A stretch of 22,510 nt of DNA, from IMG/VR virus record IMGVR_UViG_3300025276_000234, positions 1-22,510 of that record; one strand, written 5' to 3'. The DNA comes from a virus. Of the stretch, positions 22,201 to 22,510 are shown piece by piece; position 1 is the stretch's first letter, and each line of letters opens with the position of its first letter. The position numbers were made by a program, and so were the translations under genes. A model generated the notes under the pieces. It did not search any database and was not told where the DNA came from. It saw only the letters and a program-made list of their open reading frames with translations.

Positions 22201-22510
22201 TTACGTTTAGCAAGCGCCGTACCGCCGCCCATCATTTCGTAGGCCGCGCGAAGTGCGTCACCATCGGACAGTTTTTGTTCTACTACTGTAGCATCACGGG
22301 TTGATATGGACTCTGCAACGATTAAGTTCACGAAGTCTAACGCTGCGTCTGCTACGGTCTCAACTTCAGTGGTGGGCATACCAAATAGGCGTTTAATAGC
22401 ATTAGTAAACCGTTGCCACGCAGTTAACTTAGACCCAGTGGGCTTATGCGCAGCTAGTGTGGCTCTGAAATCGGGATTAGTGTATACCTCGGCAGCAAAG
22501 TCTTTTAGTG
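19224..22510 (-). CDS. C-terminal part of a giant polyvalent virion protein (LPD38-like), 1094 aa visible, partial
   Basis: The reverse-strand frame is open from the window edge to the stop at 19224-19226; an ATG at 22377-22379 is internal, since 43 more codons precede it without a stop (they include LTAWQRFTNAIKRLFG). The protein is mostly helical, with an ordered series of charged helices, a region with SSFIYTLGFNVSSAAVN (about 20780-20825), SSFIFNHSERAIRQITAG (about 20400-20450), and a hydrophobic stretch AALVGAKGVPFYGLVAAIAN (about 19990-20060). The segment from FIFNHSERAIRQ through FKRFPAQILYIQMNML matches large polyvalent proteins with the LPD38 domain. Such proteins are packed in the virion and injected with the DNA, carrying several enzymatic domains upstream. 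N-terminal domains lie outside the window. Confidence 0.78.
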   Translation of the reverse strand, partial: LKDFAAEVYTNPDFRATLAAHKPTGSKLTAWQRFTNAIKRLFGMPTTEVETVADAALDFVNLIVAESISTRDATVVEQKLSDGDALRAAYEMMGGGTALAKRKTLKDSKDWILGNAQELGAKSRVTMINAMTLDNIVDLIKERLPSAADFQNFIRKQDGKRNELMKTFGNKLSDFKEAFKDDSAATETYNTLVGLSTIEEVDPTKPAARYKNFGYSYTDTNGNVVEKVTFPTEAQRDEAVEALDKTNILAGVRKLNTTQERITAYEEAQRLYNKLSPTQKTAYREMRDMYKQINADILAAIDDKLDKLDIEAGVKATVKDRVFRKLLTSGVIDPYFPLNRPGEFWVEYEYKDRDGQVKYGVSSHPSKGLREVAINALKARTDVVPESVKPKPRPDMSSQGFNVPTGFLVDLLAELKKPVTIVEKDANGNDVEKQVTLPQGAIDFVDDVLIKSLPEQNLIQGHMGREGFAGYETQAIKAFEDTYPTLVNSLANLSFDADFALVANKIREEAAAGANADDRLVQDVMKALVGTPAETNSLPGKLSSYLEFVKNPNLPNWARRLRSSSFIYTLGFNVSSAAVNMSTLPMVVGPLLAGKFGLVNATSAMSRASTMYLQSFGDVTREGITKEGEVGDISELGGFSYANKEGGLLGPLIAKLKELGLDTRTISSENADYENPAAPLLNKIAYVSSFIFNHSERAIRQITAGSAYILEMEKKYGKPIDKLTEAQLEAHGEKAAQIAIEFMEYANSSALLATAPRWAQSGVGSIIYQFKRFPAQILYIQMNMLNAIQRQARGATRTPEQIEEDRALRNAFIYMNATGAALVGAKGVPFYGLVAAIANMFLGEDEDDVNTIVAKTLGEGAFYGAVAKYFGTDVTDRVALTNLLIRDKGNYRPENTIQYGLESFGGPTIGIGIRLGTNIARYFDDDPRNDTRAVEGMLPTAISNGKKAYRYATEGYETTRGDAIVGEVTVGDAILQTMGFAPSKFRAEQDKLARDRRVTTGVGGMRKGLLDRFAFAHNNGDEAGKEQVIEDIREFNQKHGNVAIKAETLRQSIKTRARGSAIAEQLGGNVADRRFIQSLLESRRQYGDRLYEDE

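Noticed and set aside
1-22510. CRISPR array or insertion sequence
   Set aside because: No regularly spaced repeats of 24-40 bases and no transposase were seen.

Overview
The window looks like the replication and early arm of a tailed bacteriophage (Caudoviricetes), or of an uncultivated viral contig, with one end of its virion-gene arm. It shows: a family A DNA polymerase with its own 3'-5' exonuclease; a PrimPol-type primase fused to a DUF927-like ATPase; a single-stranded DNA-binding protein; a SNF2 helicase; several small nucleases; a DUF3310 protein; many genes of 31 to 60 codons joined by ATGA, TAATG or TAGTG overlaps; and a giant helical protein of the kind found in phage polyvalent virion proteins. 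Good GGAG-type ribosome binding sites and two sigma70-like promoters suggest a proteobacterial host. The replication gene style suggests an aquatic phage. Host and habitat are inference only.

Layout. Genes from 1 to 19108 all read rightward. Positions 1-4813 hold two small genes and a module of a DUF3150-like protein, a MoxR/CobS-like AAA+ ATPase, a 43-residue protein, a VWA protein with an HExxH motif, and an unrecognised 328-residue protein. A near-consensus promoter and an 18-bp perfect palindrome stand in front of the ATPase. Positions 4800-9249 form an accessory block: VRR-NUC nuclease, a repeat-bearing protein, a gene-poor stretch with competing hairpins (6009-6261), a run of tiny genes, DUF3310, a GNAT-like protein, a SleB-type cell wall hydrolase and a staphylococcal-nuclease-like protein. 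Positions 9246-13601 carry DNA polymerase, a Cas4/RecB-like PD-(D/E)XK nuclease, a basic HNH-like protein and the SNF2 helicase. A second promoter at 13591-13619 opens the last block: a coiled-coil protein, a MerR/excisionase-type HTH protein, a four-cysteine protein, the SSB, the primase-helicase and a small conserved protein. It ends at a strong intrinsic terminator (19191-19216). Convergent to it, 22510-19224 on the minus strand is the C-terminal 1094 residues of the giant protein, whose frame is still open at the window edge.

How it works together. PrimPol/DUF927, polymerase, SSB, SNF2 helicase and the RecB-like and VRR-NUC nucleases would form a largely self-sufficient replication and recombination set. 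The same ingredients (polymerase A, RecB-like DUF2800, DUF2815-type SSB, VRR-NUC, SNF2) recur in many Firmicutes prophages; here a PrimPol-DUF927 protein takes the place of VapE. The ATPase/VWA/DUF3150 module is the least understood part and the best candidate for an undescribed system. No integrase, tRNA, CRISPR array or insertion sequence was seen.
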